A model generated the notes under the pieces. It made no database searches. It was not told the DNA's origin and saw only the letters and a program-made list of their open reading frames with translations. This document shows, one piece after another, positions 1-8,396 of a stretch of DNA of 38,014 bases. The DNA comes from Nanosynbacter sp. Lineage in GTDB: Bacteria > Patescibacteriota > Saccharimonadia > Saccharimonadales > Saccharimonadaceae. Position numbers and translations under genes: made by a program. Every line of letters starts with the position of its first letter. The first letter of the stretch is position 1. The stretch covers positions 1 through 38,014 of the forward strand of contig JABZJS010000009.1 in assembly GCA_015257665.1 (NCBI GenBank), written 5' to 3'.

Positions 1-1094
1 AGCGTGATAAGCGAGAGAATGCTTGCTGCAGTGATGGCGCAGCCAATGACGATATAGCGCTTGTATACACCTGTCCGGCTGATGAGTTGCCCCACGCCAA
101 TAGAGCTAATCATCATTCCGCCCACCATTGGCAAGAGCATCAGGCCAGCTTGCGAGGCGGTTGCACCAAAGACTTGTTGATTAAACTGTGTGAGGTAGAG
201 GATCGCCCCAAGAAAAGCGGCACCAAAGAGTAGGCTAATGAGCATAATCAGGCGGTAGGTGGAGTTACGGAAGAAGCGGAGAGGGAGGATAGGCTGGGCG
301 GCTTTGCGCTCAAGCCAGAGGAAGATACCACCGGCAAGGGCGGCAATAGCGAGCAGCACACTTTTGATGAGAGCGAGTGCAATGCCTTGGTCGATCAAAC
401 TCTTAAAGACCATCTCCGTATTGTCTACTGCCAAGACAAGCGCCGCCAGGGCAATGGTGATGAAAAGAGCACCGAGGTAGTCTGGCTTGTGCTTGCTGTC
501 GTGCTTGATTTGTGGGCAATAGCGGATGATGAGAACGGTAGCGATGATGCCAATTGGTACGTTAATAAAGAATGTCCAGCGCCAGTTGGTTGTGACACCA
601 AAGATAGTCGTACCATCGGTTAGCCAGCCACCAAGCAATGGCCCCGCTACCGAGCTCATGCCAAAGGTCGCACCGATGAGCCCCTGCCAGCGGCCCCGCT
701 CCTTAGGCGTAAAGAGATCGCCGACAATAGTAAAGGCGTTGGCGGTGATAATGCCGCCACCAATTCCTTGCAGCGCACGCCACGCAATGAGCCATTCTAC
801 GGTTGGCGCGATACCGCTGAGTAAGGAGCCAATGGTGAAAATTGCCACGCCACTGAGCAAAAGTGGCTTGCGGCCATACATATCACTGAGCTTACCGGCT
901 AGCGGCACTGTCACAGTGGTGGTGAGCATATAGGCGGTAACGATAAAGCCAAGAGAGGAGAAACTGTTGAATTCCTTGACGATTGCGCCCAGTGCCGTCG
1001 CCACGATGGTTTGGTCGAGCGCTACGAGAAAGAGGGCGCTCATCACGGCAAGCATGACGATGAGTTTGTGACGTTGGGGCAGATGATGGAGCAT
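1..1094 (-). CDS. DHA2-family MFS multidrug exporter, 3' end outside window
   Basis: The frame is open on the minus strand from ATG at 1094 to the window edge, giving about 364 residues without the C-terminus. The N-terminus reads MLHHLPQRHKLIVMLAVMSA and is followed by LDQTIVATAL, the motif-D1-like first helix of 14-helix drug:H+ antiporters (EmrB/QacA type). Motif A (GKLSDMYGRK) lies between helices 2 and 3. The motif-C-like GP..GG antiporter signature appears as AGPLLGGWLTDG. Hydrophobic helices continue to the edge. A purine-rich AAGGAA sits just upstream of the ATG. The likely role is proton-driven efflux of lipophilic compounds across the cytoplasmic membrane, but the substrate cannot be read from the sequence. 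The NUDIX gene lies upstream on the same strand. Confidence 0.88.
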   Translation of the reverse strand, partial: MLHHLPQRHKLIVMLAVMSALFLVALDQTIVATALGAIVKEFNSFSSLGFIVTAYMLTTTVTVPLAGKLSDMYGRKPLLLSGVAIFTIGSLLSGIAPTVEWLIAWRALQGIGGGIITANAFTIVGDLFTPKERGRWQGLIGATFGMSSVAGPLLGGWLTDGTTIFGVTTNWRWTFFINVPIGIIATVLIIRYCPQIKHDSKHKPDYLGALFITIALAALVLAVDNTEMVFKSLIDQGIALALIKSVLLAIAALAGGIFLWLERKAAQPILPLRFFRNSTYRLIMLISLLFGAAFLGAILYLTQFNQQVFGATASQAGLMLLPMVGGMMISSIGVGQLISRTGVYKRYIVIGCAITAASILSLIT

Positions 1095-1112
1095 AGAATT
1101 CCTTGGTTGGTT

Positions 1113-1139
1113 ACTATAGTTAATATTCCAAAATGTAAA
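1113..1139 (-). promoter_or_regulatory. possible promoter of the MFS gene
   Basis: Read on the minus strand, TTTACA (1139-1134) is followed by 15 bases and TATAGT (1118-1113), about 18 bases before the ATG. The 15-base spacer is short. A perfect 12-base palindrome, GAGTATATACTC, lies further upstream at 1160-1171 and could be an operator. Both are inferences from pattern only. Confidence 0.4.
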
Positions 1140-1255
1140 TAAGGTTCTCGCTCTCGCTAGAGTATATACTCCTCCTATATGGCTTTGAGATACGTCAAGT
1201 AGAGAACTGTTAACCAAATATGCTATGATACGCCGAAGAGAACTGTTTGTCAATT

Positions 1256-1723
1256 TTATGCCAAGGAGCTTAGGCACTGCACTGGCTGATTGCGAGCGAT
1301 GAGCTGCGCCAGATCAACCTCGGCAAGGAAGTGAGGTAAAATTGGGTACTGCTGCGGGCTAATGAAACCACACTCGGCGACCTCCGCTAAGCCGTGCGTT
1401 GTGGCGGCAAGGTCAATCGACTGGTAGTCTTGCCAGTTGGTGATGTGAAACAAGAACTCAAGCTGTTCGCGTGGCTCGCCAGCTGCTGGCGCTGCGATAG
1501 CAAACTGCTGGACGAAGAGCAGCCGGCCAATCACTGGCTCGATGCCAGTTTCTTCGATCATCTCTCGCCGCAAACCATCCAATACGCTCTCACCTAGCTC
1601 CAATCCACCGCCTGGTGTGCACCAAAAATCTCGGCCATCGCCAGTGCGTGCTGTTAAGCGCTGGCAAAAGAGCTCACCCTTGTTGTTAATGATAATTCCG
1701 CGTACGTTGATGTGTCTGTGCAT
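1256..1723 (-). CDS. NUDIX hydrolase
   Basis: This 155-residue protein has a complete Nudix box at about residues 39-61. The invariant Gx5Ex7REUxEExGU pattern is visible, ending in REMIEETGI. Family members hydrolyse nucleoside diphosphates linked to another moiety, such as oxidised NTPs, ADP-ribose or NDP-sugars, using Mg2+ bound by the REUxEE glutamates. No substrate-specific motif was recognised. The start is supported by a GGAGG-type Shine-Dalgarno (complement of 1728-1732), unlike many neighbouring genes that appear leaderless. A house-cleaning role is possible but inferred. The MFS exporter lies 161 bases downstream on the same strand. Confidence 0.9.
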   Translation of the reverse strand: MHRHINVRGIIINNKGELFCQRLTARTGDGRDFWCTPGGGLELGESVLDGLRREMIEETGIEPVIGRLLFVQQFAIAAPAAGEPREQLEFLFHITNWQDYQSIDLAATTHGLAEVAECGFISPQQYPILPHFLAEVDLAQLIARNQPVQCLSSLA

Positions 1724-1871
1724 GGTGCCTCCGTTATAGAACCGTTGATTGATAATGAATGATAGACAGCCAGTTAGGCAATTATATCTAGTATAGCAGC
1801 AGTGAGATAGGTATTGTAAGAAGCGCGTGGTATTAACAACACAAGCGATAGCACAAAATCGCAGTATGTTA

Positions 1872-1877
1872 TATAAT
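1872..1877 (+). promoter_or_regulatory. -10 box of an apparently leaderless transcript
   Basis: A perfect TATAAT ends six bases before the ATG at 1884, which would place the transcription start at or next to the A of the start codon. No Shine-Dalgarno lies between them. No convincing -35 was found. Confidence 0.6.
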
Positions 1878-1883
1878 ACTCGT

Positions 1884-2791
1884 ATGGCTAAGCCGCATTA
1901 CAATCATTGTGAGATACTGACAGCACCTCAGGATTATCGCCCACTGCCTAACTTATCAGCAGCGGTGCGACATGATGGTAAATATAATCGGCCTGATTCT
2001 CGTTTTTCGTCTGACCCGCTGCTGCGGGTTACTGATGATTTATCGTCAATAACGTATGCAGTACCCGAAAAAGATCTTGCGCGCGGCGGTTCGTCGCGTC
2101 ATGGAGCATTTGTTACCCATGTGCGCTATGCTGAGCAGAAACGCGATATGCCTGAAACACTTGTTGTCAAACCTTCTACGGTGCCAACGGCTCTTGGTGA
2201 GTTGGCTATGACGCAGTACCTAGAGCGTGAGGGTCTTGCGCCGTTCTCGGTAGACGGGCTGGTAGTTGATGGCGCACCGGAAGGCGCGGCTGCACAGGAT
2301 CATAGTCGTGTTGCTCTGCTATTGTCGCGGTATCAGCCAGAAGTGTGGGCTTTGATAGTCTAGCGTGGCATGAGATGAGTATGGATGATGTAGCGCTGTA
2401 TACCACCGAGGCAGCGACCGCATTGGCTGCATTACATAGAGTAGCAGTTGCGCATGGCGATGGCTATTTGCGTAATGTTGTGCGTGTTTCGGGCCAGTCG
2501 GCTCGTATGATTGATTTTGAACATGCGGTTAGTTTTTCAGACGTTGTTGATCAAGCTGACGGAGGAGATGAAGCAGCGCAGCGCCATATAGCCGATACGA
2601 TGTCACGTGACCTCTGTGGTATGTTCACCGATGTCGCGCAGCAGGTGCAGTTGACACGCGCAGCTGAGCGTAGTACGTGGCTTGATCCTGCATTGAATGC
2701 ATACTACGAGCAACTTGCGGTGCGAGGACATGATCAGCTCGTTACTGCTGCGTCGGCTGTTATGGCGGCAGCGCGTCGTACCGTAGGGTAA
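1884..2791 (+). pseudogene. APH/kinase-fold protein interrupted by a frameshift
   Basis: Two overlapping frames together encode one kinase-like protein of about 300 residues. The first runs from ATG 1884 to a stop at 2361-2363 and holds the N-lobe-like part. The second opens at about 2345 and carries HGDGYLRNV, the catalytic-loop HGDxxxxN motif, and MIDFEHA, the metal-binding DFE-like motif. At the junction (about 2340-2348) removing the shift would need one extra base, giving E-V-V-G-F-D. No slippery heptamer is present, so a one-base deletion or a sequencing or assembly error is more likely than programmed frameshifting. Intact, it would be an aminoglycoside/homoserine-kinase-like phosphotransferase of unknown substrate. 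The start at 1884 is chosen from the TATAAT six bases upstream. Confidence 0.7.
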
Positions 2792-2810
2792 CCTACGTAG
2801 TTCACCTCTC

Positions 2811-2849
2811 TTGATTTTCCCATTAGCACTCGCTATACTAGAGTGCTAG
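2811..2849 (+). promoter_or_regulatory. groESL promoter with CIRCE (HrcA) operator
   Basis: TTAGCACTC (2823-2831), nine bases, then GAGTGCTAG (2841-2849) match the CIRCE consensus TTAGCACTC-N9-GAGTGCTAA at all but the last base. The -35 TTGATT (2811-2816) and -10 TATACT (2834-2839) are 17 bp apart, and the -10 lies inside the CIRCE spacer. Repression by HrcA until heat stress is the established reading. hrcA itself is not in this window. Confidence 0.93.
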
Positions 2850-2901
2850 AAGCGCCTCGATTAATATGGGCGCAGTGATAAGTATAAGAAAGGGGTAACC
2901 A

Positions 2902-3168
2902 ATGAGTTCACCAATCAAGCCAATGGCGCATTTCGTCGTGGCGGTTAAGGAGAAAAAGCCAGAGAAGACTGCCAGCGGGATCTTTTTGCCCGAGTCGGCT
3001 CAGGAGAAGTCGGAAGCTGCCAAGGTGATTGCTGTTGGATCGGCAGTAGAAGATGTCGTAGTCGACGCGCGGGTGGTCTACAAGAACTACGCAGCTACCA
3101 CTATTAAGCTCGACAAAGAAGAATATTTGATTATCAAGGACGAGGATATCCTCGCGACAGTAGAATAG
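2902..3168 (+). CDS. groES: co-chaperonin GroES
   Basis: The 88-residue protein has the Cpn10 layout. It opens with an N-terminal beta strand and the mobile loop KTASGIFLPESA (about residues 22-33) that contacts GroEL. The C-terminal strand reads EEYLIIKDEDILATVE. It is slightly shorter than the usual 95 residues. It caps the GroEL ring and closes the folding chamber in the cytoplasm. A strong AAAGGGG Shine-Dalgarno precedes the ATG. groEL follows 13 bases downstream in the same transcript, and both are controlled by the CIRCE promoter at 2811-2849. Confidence 0.97.
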   Translation: MSSPIKPMAHFVVAVKEKKPEKTASGIFLPESAQEKSEAAKVIAVGSAVEDVVVDARVVYKNYAATTIKLDKEEYLIIKDEDILATVE

Positions 3169-3181
3169 GAGAACTAAGTCT

Positions 3182-4825
3182 ATGGCAAAAAAAGTATTTT
3201 ATGATGAAGATGCGCGCCGCCGGATCTTGGGCGGGGCAGAGATTCTCTACAACGCAGTGAAGACAACGATGGGGCCAAAGGGTCGCAATGTCGTGATTGG
3301 CAAAAGCTACGGTGGCCCAAGTGTCACGCACGATGGCGTGACAGTAGCCAAGGGTATCGACATCGAGGATGTTGATGATGAAACCCTAGGCTTTAAGGTG
3401 GGGGCAGAGCTTATCAAGCAAGCCGCTAACAAAATGAACGATGTGGCTGGTGATGGTACAACCACTGTGACGGTTTTGACCTACCATATCCTTAGTGAGG
3501 CAAACAAGCTAATTGCTGCTGGTCACAACCCAATGCTGCTGCGCAAGGGTCTGGAGCGGGCTGCGGCAGAGGTAACAGCGGCTTTGAGCGAGCAGGCAGA
3601 AGACATTCGCAATGACGAAACACGCGTCGCAGAGGTGGCAACTATCTCGGCGGGTGATGACGCAATTGGCCGGCTAATTGCTGATGTGATGGAGAAGATC
3701 GGGCCCAATGGTGTGGTGACGGTTGAGGAAGGCCGCGGCCTTGAGCTAGAGAGCGAAGTGGTTGAGGGCTTTACTGTCCAGCGCGGCTTCGTCAGCCCGT
3801 ACATGGCAACAGACACGAAGCGAATGGAAGCGGTGTACGACAAGCCAGCTATCGTTATTACCGACAAGAAGATTTCTTCGGCGCAGGAGTTTGTCCCACT
3901 GCTTGAGATGATTGCTCAGAGTGGTAAGAAAGATCTCGTCTTGATTGCTGACGATGTGGATGGCGAAGCGCTTGGCCTGCTTGTGCTGAACCGCCTCAAG
4001 GGTGCCTTTAATACCTTGGCTATTAAAGCGCCGAGCGATAAGGATGTCCTCTACGATATTGCTGCTCTGGTGGGTGCAACGGTTATTACCGAGGATACTG
4101 GTATGAGCTTTGATACGGTTGGCCCTGATGTGGTGGGCTCGGCTCGCAAGGTGATTGCTACCAAGGATTTGACAACGATCGTCGAAGGGGCTGGTGCGAA
4201 GACGGCAGTCGATGCCCGGATTGACCAGATTGCCGTTGAAATTGCCAATAGCACAAGCGACTACACCAAGAACAATCTCGTTAAGCGCCAAGCTGCCCTG
4301 ACTGGCCAAGTGGCTGTGATTAAGGTCGGTGGGGCAACTGAGACCGAGATCGAAGAGAAGAAGTACCGCGTTGATGATGCGGTGGCTGCGGTTAAGGCTG
4401 CTCTGGCTGAGGGTGTTGTGCCTGGTGGCGGGGTGACACTGGTCAACCTCGCGACAAGCTACGCTCACGCTGGTGATGCCGATGCGTCGGTGACTGCTGG
4501 TGAGGACTTGCTCATCCATGCGCTGGAGCAACCATTCCGCATCCTGCTGACCAACTCTGGCCTCAATGCTGATGAGTGGCTGCCCCAGGTGAAGGCAGCG
4601 CAGCCTGGCTTTGGTATTAATGTCAACACACCGGGCGAGCTGATCGATCTCAAAGCAGCTGGCGTGGTTGACCCTGTTCGCGTTACCAAGGAAGCACTGC
4701 AGAATGCTGCCTCCATCGCTGGCACCGCAATGACGATGGGTGCGCTCGTCGTCGACCTTCCTGAGAAGGAAGCGGCCAGCCCAGCTGGTATGCCTGGCAT
4801 GGGCGGCGGTATGGGTATGTACTAG
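3182..4825 (+). CDS. groEL: chaperonin GroEL
   Basis: The 547-residue protein is of normal family length. The ATP-binding motif GDGTTT is at about residue 86, the apical and equatorial domains are intact, and the C-terminus ends in a Gly-Met-rich tail (GMPGMGGGMGMY). It forms the double-ring ATP-dependent protein-folding machine with GroES. It is second in the CIRCE-controlled groESL operon and is followed directly by an intrinsic terminator, so the operon holds only these two genes. Confidence 0.99.
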   Translation: MAKKVFYDEDARRRILGGAEILYNAVKTTMGPKGRNVVIGKSYGGPSVTHDGVTVAKGIDIEDVDDETLGFKVGAELIKQAANKMNDVAGDGTTTVTVLTYHILSEANKLIAAGHNPMLLRKGLERAAAEVTAALSEQAEDIRNDETRVAEVATISAGDDAIGRLIADVMEKIGPNGVVTVEEGRGLELESEVVEGFTVQRGFVSPYMATDTKRMEAVYDKPAIVITDKKISSAQEFVPLLEMIAQSGKKDLVLIADDVDGEALGLLVLNRLKGAFNTLAIKAPSDKDVLYDIAALVGATVITEDTGMSFDTVGPDVVGSARKVIATKDLTTIVEGAGAKTAVDARIDQIAVEIANSTSDYTKNNLVKRQAALTGQVAVIKVGGATETEIEEKKYRVDDAVAAVKAALAEGVVPGGGVTLVNLATSYAHAGDADASVTAGEDLLIHALEQPFRILLTNSGLNADEWLPQVKAAQPGFGINVNTPGELIDLKAAGVVDPVRVTKEALQNAASIAGTAMTMGALVVDLPEKEAASPAGMPGMGGGMGMY

Positions 4826-4847
4826 GCCTCGTCCTGTCTTGTTTTGC

Positions 4848-4877
4848 AAAAACCCACTACATCTGTGGTGGGTTTTT
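4848..4877 (+). terminator. intrinsic terminator of groESL
   Basis: AAAACCCAC and GTGGGTTTTT form a stem with a short loop, followed by a T-run, 23 bases after the groEL stop codon. Confidence 0.9.
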
Positions 4878-4894
4878 ATGTGGGAAAGAATCGG

Positions 4895-4923
4895 TTGACA
4901 GATACCCCTAGGGGGTATACCAT
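4895..4923 (+). promoter_or_regulatory. csoR promoter with CsoR-type operator
   Basis: The -35 TTGACA (4895-4900) is 17 bases from the -10 TACCAT (4918-4923). The spacer is filled by the palindrome ATACCCC-TAG-GGGGTAT (4902-4918), the G/C-tract inverted repeat bound by CsoR/RcnR-family repressors. The ATG at 4930 is six bases after the -10, so the message is probably leaderless and autorepressed. Confidence 0.85.
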
Positions 4924-4929
4924 AGGAAC

Positions 4930-5208
4930 ATGAGCAAAGATATTACCAGACGAGCACTACATCGTATCAAAATTATGAAAGGCCAACTTGAGGGGCTAGA
5001 AAAGCGTGTGGCCGACGACGCCTACTGCATGGACATCATCATCCAGAGCCTGTCGATCCAGAAGTCGCTGGCATCACTGAACAAGCTGATGGTTAAGCAG
5101 CACCTCGAGACACATGTGGCTGAGATGCTGGCGTCAAGCGATACAAAGCAGCGCGATAAGGCGCTCAAAGAGCTTGACCAGCTCTATGACTTGACGAATA
5201 TTCGTTAA
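4930..5208 (+). CDS. csoR: CsoR/RcnR-family metal-sensing repressor
   Basis: This all-helical 92-residue protein belongs to the DUF156/CsoR family. The RIKIMKGQLEGLEK helix and Cys33 (DAYCMDI) are conserved. In place of the usual H..C pair of copper CsoR, the second helix reads KQHLETHV, giving His58 and His62. The inferred ligand set is Cys-His-His, which resembles the Ni/Co sensor RcnR more than classical Cu(I) CsoR (Cys-His-Cys). The start is fixed by the promoter six bases upstream. It probably represses its own operon, which includes the P-type ATPase downstream, until metal binds. The metal could be Cu(I), Ag or another ion, and the ATPase next door argues for copper or silver. Confidence 0.9.
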   Translation: MSKDITRRALHRIKIMKGQLEGLEKRVADDAYCMDIIIQSLSIQKSLASLNKLMVKQHLETHVAEMLASSDTKQRDKALKELDQLYDLTNIR

Positions 5209-5240
5209 TAGTACACAGCTATGAGAATAGAAGGATAATG

Positions 5241-5255
5241 CGGTGCGCAGCACCG
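5241..5255 (+). promoter_or_regulatory. intercistronic hairpin next to the copB ribosome-binding site
   Basis: CGGTGC (5241-5246), loop GCA, then GCACCG (5250-5255) form a 6-bp stem. It lies immediately before the AGGAG Shine-Dalgarno (5256-5260) of the ATPase gene and may tune its translation or mRNA stability. Confidence 0.5.
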
Positions 5256-5266
5256 AGGAGTTTGTT

Positions 5267-7297
5267 ATGGATAAAAAACAGTCACGGCACCATCATATGA
5301 CTCATGGTGATCATACTCACCATGAGCAGCCTACGGGGAGCTGTGCCCATCATGAGGCGCATGGACAGGGTAGCCATTGCGGGCATGATGCGGCCCAGTT
5401 TCGGCAGCGGTTTTGGTTGTCGCTGCTCATAACGATCAGTGTACTGGTGTGTTCACCACTACTTCAGCAGTGGCTCGGGTATACACTGCCTGAGGTGGTG
5501 AGCCGGTATGTGCCGGCCATAAGCGGGACGATATTGCTGTGGTATGGTGGCCGAGTTTTTATTCGGGCGGGGTGGCAGGAGCTACGCCAGCGCCAGCCTG
5601 GTATGATGCTGCTGATTGCTCTCGCGATTAGTGTGGCCTATGGCTACAGCCTGCTGGTAACCAGTGGCGTGGTAGCAGGGATGGATTTTTGGTGGGAGCT
5701 CGCGTCGCTTATTACGATTATGCTCCTCGGTCACTGGCTCGAAATGGCAGCGATTAAGCGGGCAACGGATGCCGCTCATACCTTAGCTCAGCTCTTGCCT
5801 GAGACAGCCGAGGTTGTGACGGAGCAATCGATTGATACAGTGCCGCTTGATCATCTGGCTGTGGGGATGACCGTGCTAGTGCGCCCGGGTGGGCGCGTGC
5901 CAGTGGATGGCCAGGTAATAGCTGGCGCGTCACAGGTCGATGAGTCGATGCTCACGGGTGAGTCGCGCCCCGTTGCCAAGCAGTCAGGGAGTCTTGTGAC
6001 GGCAGGCACGATCAACGGCACTGGTGCGCTTCATGTTACGGTCCAGCACATTGGTGATGATACAACGTTGTCGCATATTATGGAGCTGGTGCGCCAGGCT
6101 GAGCAGCGTCGGTCGCGAACGCAGGTGCTGGCGGACCGGGCGGCGGGCTATCTTTTCTATGCAGCGCTTGCTACTGCGCTAGTGGCGGGCGCTGGCTGGG
6201 CGCTGACTGGTGCATCGCTGGGTGAAGTGCTGCAGCGAGTGGTGACAGTGCTGGTTGTCGCGTGCCCGCACGCCTTGGGCTTAGCGGTGCCGCTGGTTGT
6301 ATCGATCTCGACTGGGCTTGCGGCCCAGCGCGGTATTGTGGTGCGTGATCGCCGCGCTTTTGAGGCCGCGCGGCACGTCGATGTGGTGTTATTTGATAAA
6401 ACGGGTACGCTGACGACTGGTCACCTAGCAGTGGTTGCAGTCCATGGTGGGGGCGAGGCGGCTATTCTGGGATTAGCGGCAGCGGCTGAGCATGAGGCAG
6501 AGCACCCGATTGCAGCAGCGATTCGCCGCGCGGCAGCCGATCGCCATGTTGCGATACCTGCTGTGCGTGACCTCCAGACGGTGCCAGGTTATGGTGTGCA
6601 GGCTGTGGTTGATGGCGTGTCGACGTTAGTTGGCAATGCGGCCTTTATGCAGCAGCATCAGATTGATCAAGACGAGATAACGACGGATCATACAGTGGTT
6701 TATGTTGCCCAGGCTGGGCGCGTCTGTGGTGCGATTGAGCTTGGTGATGCACCGCGCCCTGGTGCAGCAGCGGCAGTCGCAGCGCTCCAACGCCGCGGTA
6801 TAACGGTTGCTATGGTAACAGGAGATGGTGCGAGGCCAGCCGATGCAATTGCTCGCCTCGTTGGTATCACTGAGGTCCACGCTGAGGTAAGGCCAGCTGA
6901 GAAGGCGGCGATTGTCATGACGTACCAGCAGCAGGGGAAGCGAGTGTGCTTTGTTGGTGATGGCGTGAATGATGCACCAGCGCTGGCCCAGGCCGAGAGT
7001 GGTGTCGCGATTGGGACGGGGACCGATGTTGCCGCAGCGTCAGCCGGGATTATGCTGGTCGGTGATGATCCGCAGGCAATTGTCCGGCTGATCACGCTGG
7101 CCCAGGCGACGTACCGTAAAATGGTGCAGAATCTCTGTTGGGGAGCGGGCTACAATGTGCTGATGCTTCCCCTCGCAGCTGGGGTGCTTGCGCCAGTCGG
7201 GGTGGTTATTTCGCCCGCGATTGGTGCGGTGGTGATGTCGCTTTCGACGATCATTGTCGCACTAAATGCACAGTTCCTACGCCGCGCGGTAGTGTAA
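5267..7297 (+). CDS. copB: P1B-type heavy-metal ATPase, CopB-like
   Basis: The protein has about 676 residues from ATG 5267, chosen because AGGAG lies 6 bases upstream; an upstream GTG at 5243 would also be in frame. There is no HMA domain. Instead, the first ~45 residues are rich in His and Cys. The order of motifs is TGES (~231, actuator domain), the transmembrane metal-site motif CPH (~333), DKTGT (phosphorylated Asp, ~375), AEHPI (the HP of the N domain), TGDG and GDGVNDAP (~565). CPH rather than CPC marks the CopB/P1B-3 group, which exports Cu or Ag from the cytoplasm. It is co-transcribed with csoR. Confidence 0.93.
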   Translation: MDKKQSRHHHMTHGDHTHHEQPTGSCAHHEAHGQGSHCGHDAAQFRQRFWLSLLITISVLVCSPLLQQWLGYTLPEVVSRYVPAISGTILLWYGGRVFIRAGWQELRQRQPGMMLLIALAISVAYGYSLLVTSGVVAGMDFWWELASLITIMLLGHWLEMAAIKRATDAAHTLAQLLPETAEVVTEQSIDTVPLDHLAVGMTVLVRPGGRVPVDGQVIAGASQVDESMLTGESRPVAKQSGSLVTAGTINGTGALHVTVQHIGDDTTLSHIMELVRQAEQRRSRTQVLADRAAGYLFYAALATALVAGAGWALTGASLGEVLQRVVTVLVVACPHALGLAVPLVVSISTGLAAQRGIVVRDRRAFEAARHVDVVLFDKTGTLTTGHLAVVAVHGGGEAAILGLAAAAEHEAEHPIAAAIRRAAADRHVAIPAVRDLQTVPGYGVQAVVDGVSTLVGNAAFMQQHQIDQDEITTDHTVVYVAQAGRVCGAIELGDAPRPGAAAAVAALQRRGITVAMVTGDGARPADAIARLVGITEVHAEVRPAEKAAIVMTYQQQGKRVCFVGDGVNDAPALAQAESGVAIGTGTDVAAASAGIMLVGDDPQAIVRLITLAQATYRKMVQNLCWGAGYNVLMLPLAAGVLAPVGVVISPAIGAVVMSLSTIIVALNAQFLRRAVV

Positions 7298-7313
7298 GGT
7301 GTGAGCTCCGTTA

Positions 7314-7343
7314 TTGACAGGTCTTGGTTGTTTGTGCCATACT
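7314..7343 (+). promoter_or_regulatory. promoter of the VanZ-RDD gene
   Basis: The -35 TTGACA (7314-7319) is separated by 18 bases from CATACT (7338-7343), which has an extended TG. The ATG at 7354 follows after 10 bases with no Shine-Dalgarno. Confidence 0.6.
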
Positions 7344-7353
7344 GGCGCGCAGT

Positions 7354-8379
7354 ATGCTCTCATTCCTAGGCACTTTTACCGCGTCGTTTCGGGTGGCGCT
7401 TGTGATGTGGCCATTTGCTGCATTTGTGTTGACACTGCCACTGTTATTGGTGCATTATATTCGCTTTCGCCGAGTGGCGTTTGGCCGGGTGGTTATGACA
7501 TATTTGGTGGTGCTCTATGGCTTGGCGCTAGCTGCCTTTACGCTTTACCCGATGCCAGATAATGCGGCGCGCTTTTGTGGGAGTCACCATATCCAGCCGC
7601 AATTAGTGCCACTCGCGTCGATTTTCGATATCTCGCACGAGGGGCTGCGGGCAGTGCTGCAGGTCGTAATGAATGTCATATTCTTTGTGCCATTGGGGGC
7701 GTTTTTGCGGGCGATGTACCGGGTGCGCTGGTGGACGGTGGTGGCGATTGGCCTTATGACGTCGGCGGTGATTGAACTGACGCAGCTCACGGGGGTGTTT
7801 GGCGCGTATCCGTGTAGCTATCGGCTGTTTGATGTTGATGATTTGCTACTTAATACGAGCGGGGCACTGCTGGGCTTTTGGTCGGGTTGGCTATTGCCAA
7901 ACTTTCGCGATACCGAGCGTGGGGCAACGACGATTTTTCGGCCAGGCCTGGTGCGGCGTATCGTCGCCTTTGTTGCCGATATGGCTGGGGTGATGATTGG
8001 CTCGACAGTCACTACAGTTGCGCTGATCATAGCGGGTGTTTTTCACCCAACACACTGGGATGAGCAGACACACCTGGTGGCGTTGGTCATTCCGTATGGC
8101 TTTATTGCTCTCGTGCACGCCATCCTCCCATTGGCGGCGCAGGGGCGGACGCTCGGTGGCTGGCTAACGGGTATTTCACTGGACGACCGGCCGCGAGGCT
8201 GGTTCCACCGCCTGGTGTACTATGCGGTGCGGCTGCTCTATATTGCGGCTCTATGTATGATACATCTGCCGTTTGTGCCGTTGATTATGCTGATTGTCAC
8301 GATCGTGCTATGGCGTCGGTATAAGCAGCTGCCGTATGCAGTGCTTGATCGGTATTGGCCAACCACTGATGACGAGTAA
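7354..8379 (+). CDS. VanZ-domain / RDD-domain fusion membrane protein
   Basis: The protein has about 341 residues. The N-terminal half is VanZ-like: several helices, then LVPL, FVPLGAF, IELTQ and the RLFDVDDLLLNTSGALLG stretch typical of the family. The C-terminal ~150 residues are RDD-like, beginning RRIVAFVADM, with further helices and a GGWLTGISL segment. VanZ proteins are linked to glycopeptide (teicoplanin) resistance and envelope functions, while RDD proteins are membrane proteins of mixed or unknown role. The function of the fusion is unknown. The start at 7354 is preferred over 7324 because the promoter's -10 lies between them. It stands as a single gene between the metal operon and the GH18 gene. 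Confidence 0.8.
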   Translation: MLSFLGTFTASFRVALVMWPFAAFVLTLPLLLVHYIRFRRVAFGRVVMTYLVVLYGLALAAFTLYPMPDNAARFCGSHHIQPQLVPLASIFDISHEGLRAVLQVVMNVIFFVPLGAFLRAMYRVRWWTVVAIGLMTSAVIELTQLTGVFGAYPCSYRLFDVDDLLLNTSGALLGFWSGWLLPNFRDTERGATTIFRPGLVRRIVAFVADMAGVMIGSTVTTVALIIAGVFHPTHWDEQTHLVALVIPYGFIALVHAILPLAAQGRTLGGWLTGISLDDRPRGWFHRLVYYAVRLLYIAALCMIHLPFVPLIMLIVTIVLWRRYKQLPYAVLDRYWPTTDDE

Positions 8380-8396
8380 TCTATACCACTTCATAC

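Noticed and set aside
425..933. Several open frames overlapping the window-edge MFS gene on both strands
   Set aside because: The minus-strand frame running to the edge carries clear MFS motifs (LDQTIVATAL, GKLSDMYGRK, AGPLLGG); the others are shadows of it.
2335..2350. Programmed -1 frameshifting in the kinase-like gene
   Set aside because: No X-XXY-YYZ slippery site or downstream structure is evident; simple mutation or sequence error is more likely.
3746..4849. Long open frame antisense to groEL (367 codons)
   Set aside because: groEL on the plus strand is complete and conserved; the antisense frame has no family features and arises from groEL codon composition.
5267..7297. Assignment of the P-type ATPase as CopA
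   Set aside because: It lacks N-terminal HMA domains and has CPH instead of CPC in the membrane site; the CopB/P1B-3 group fits better.
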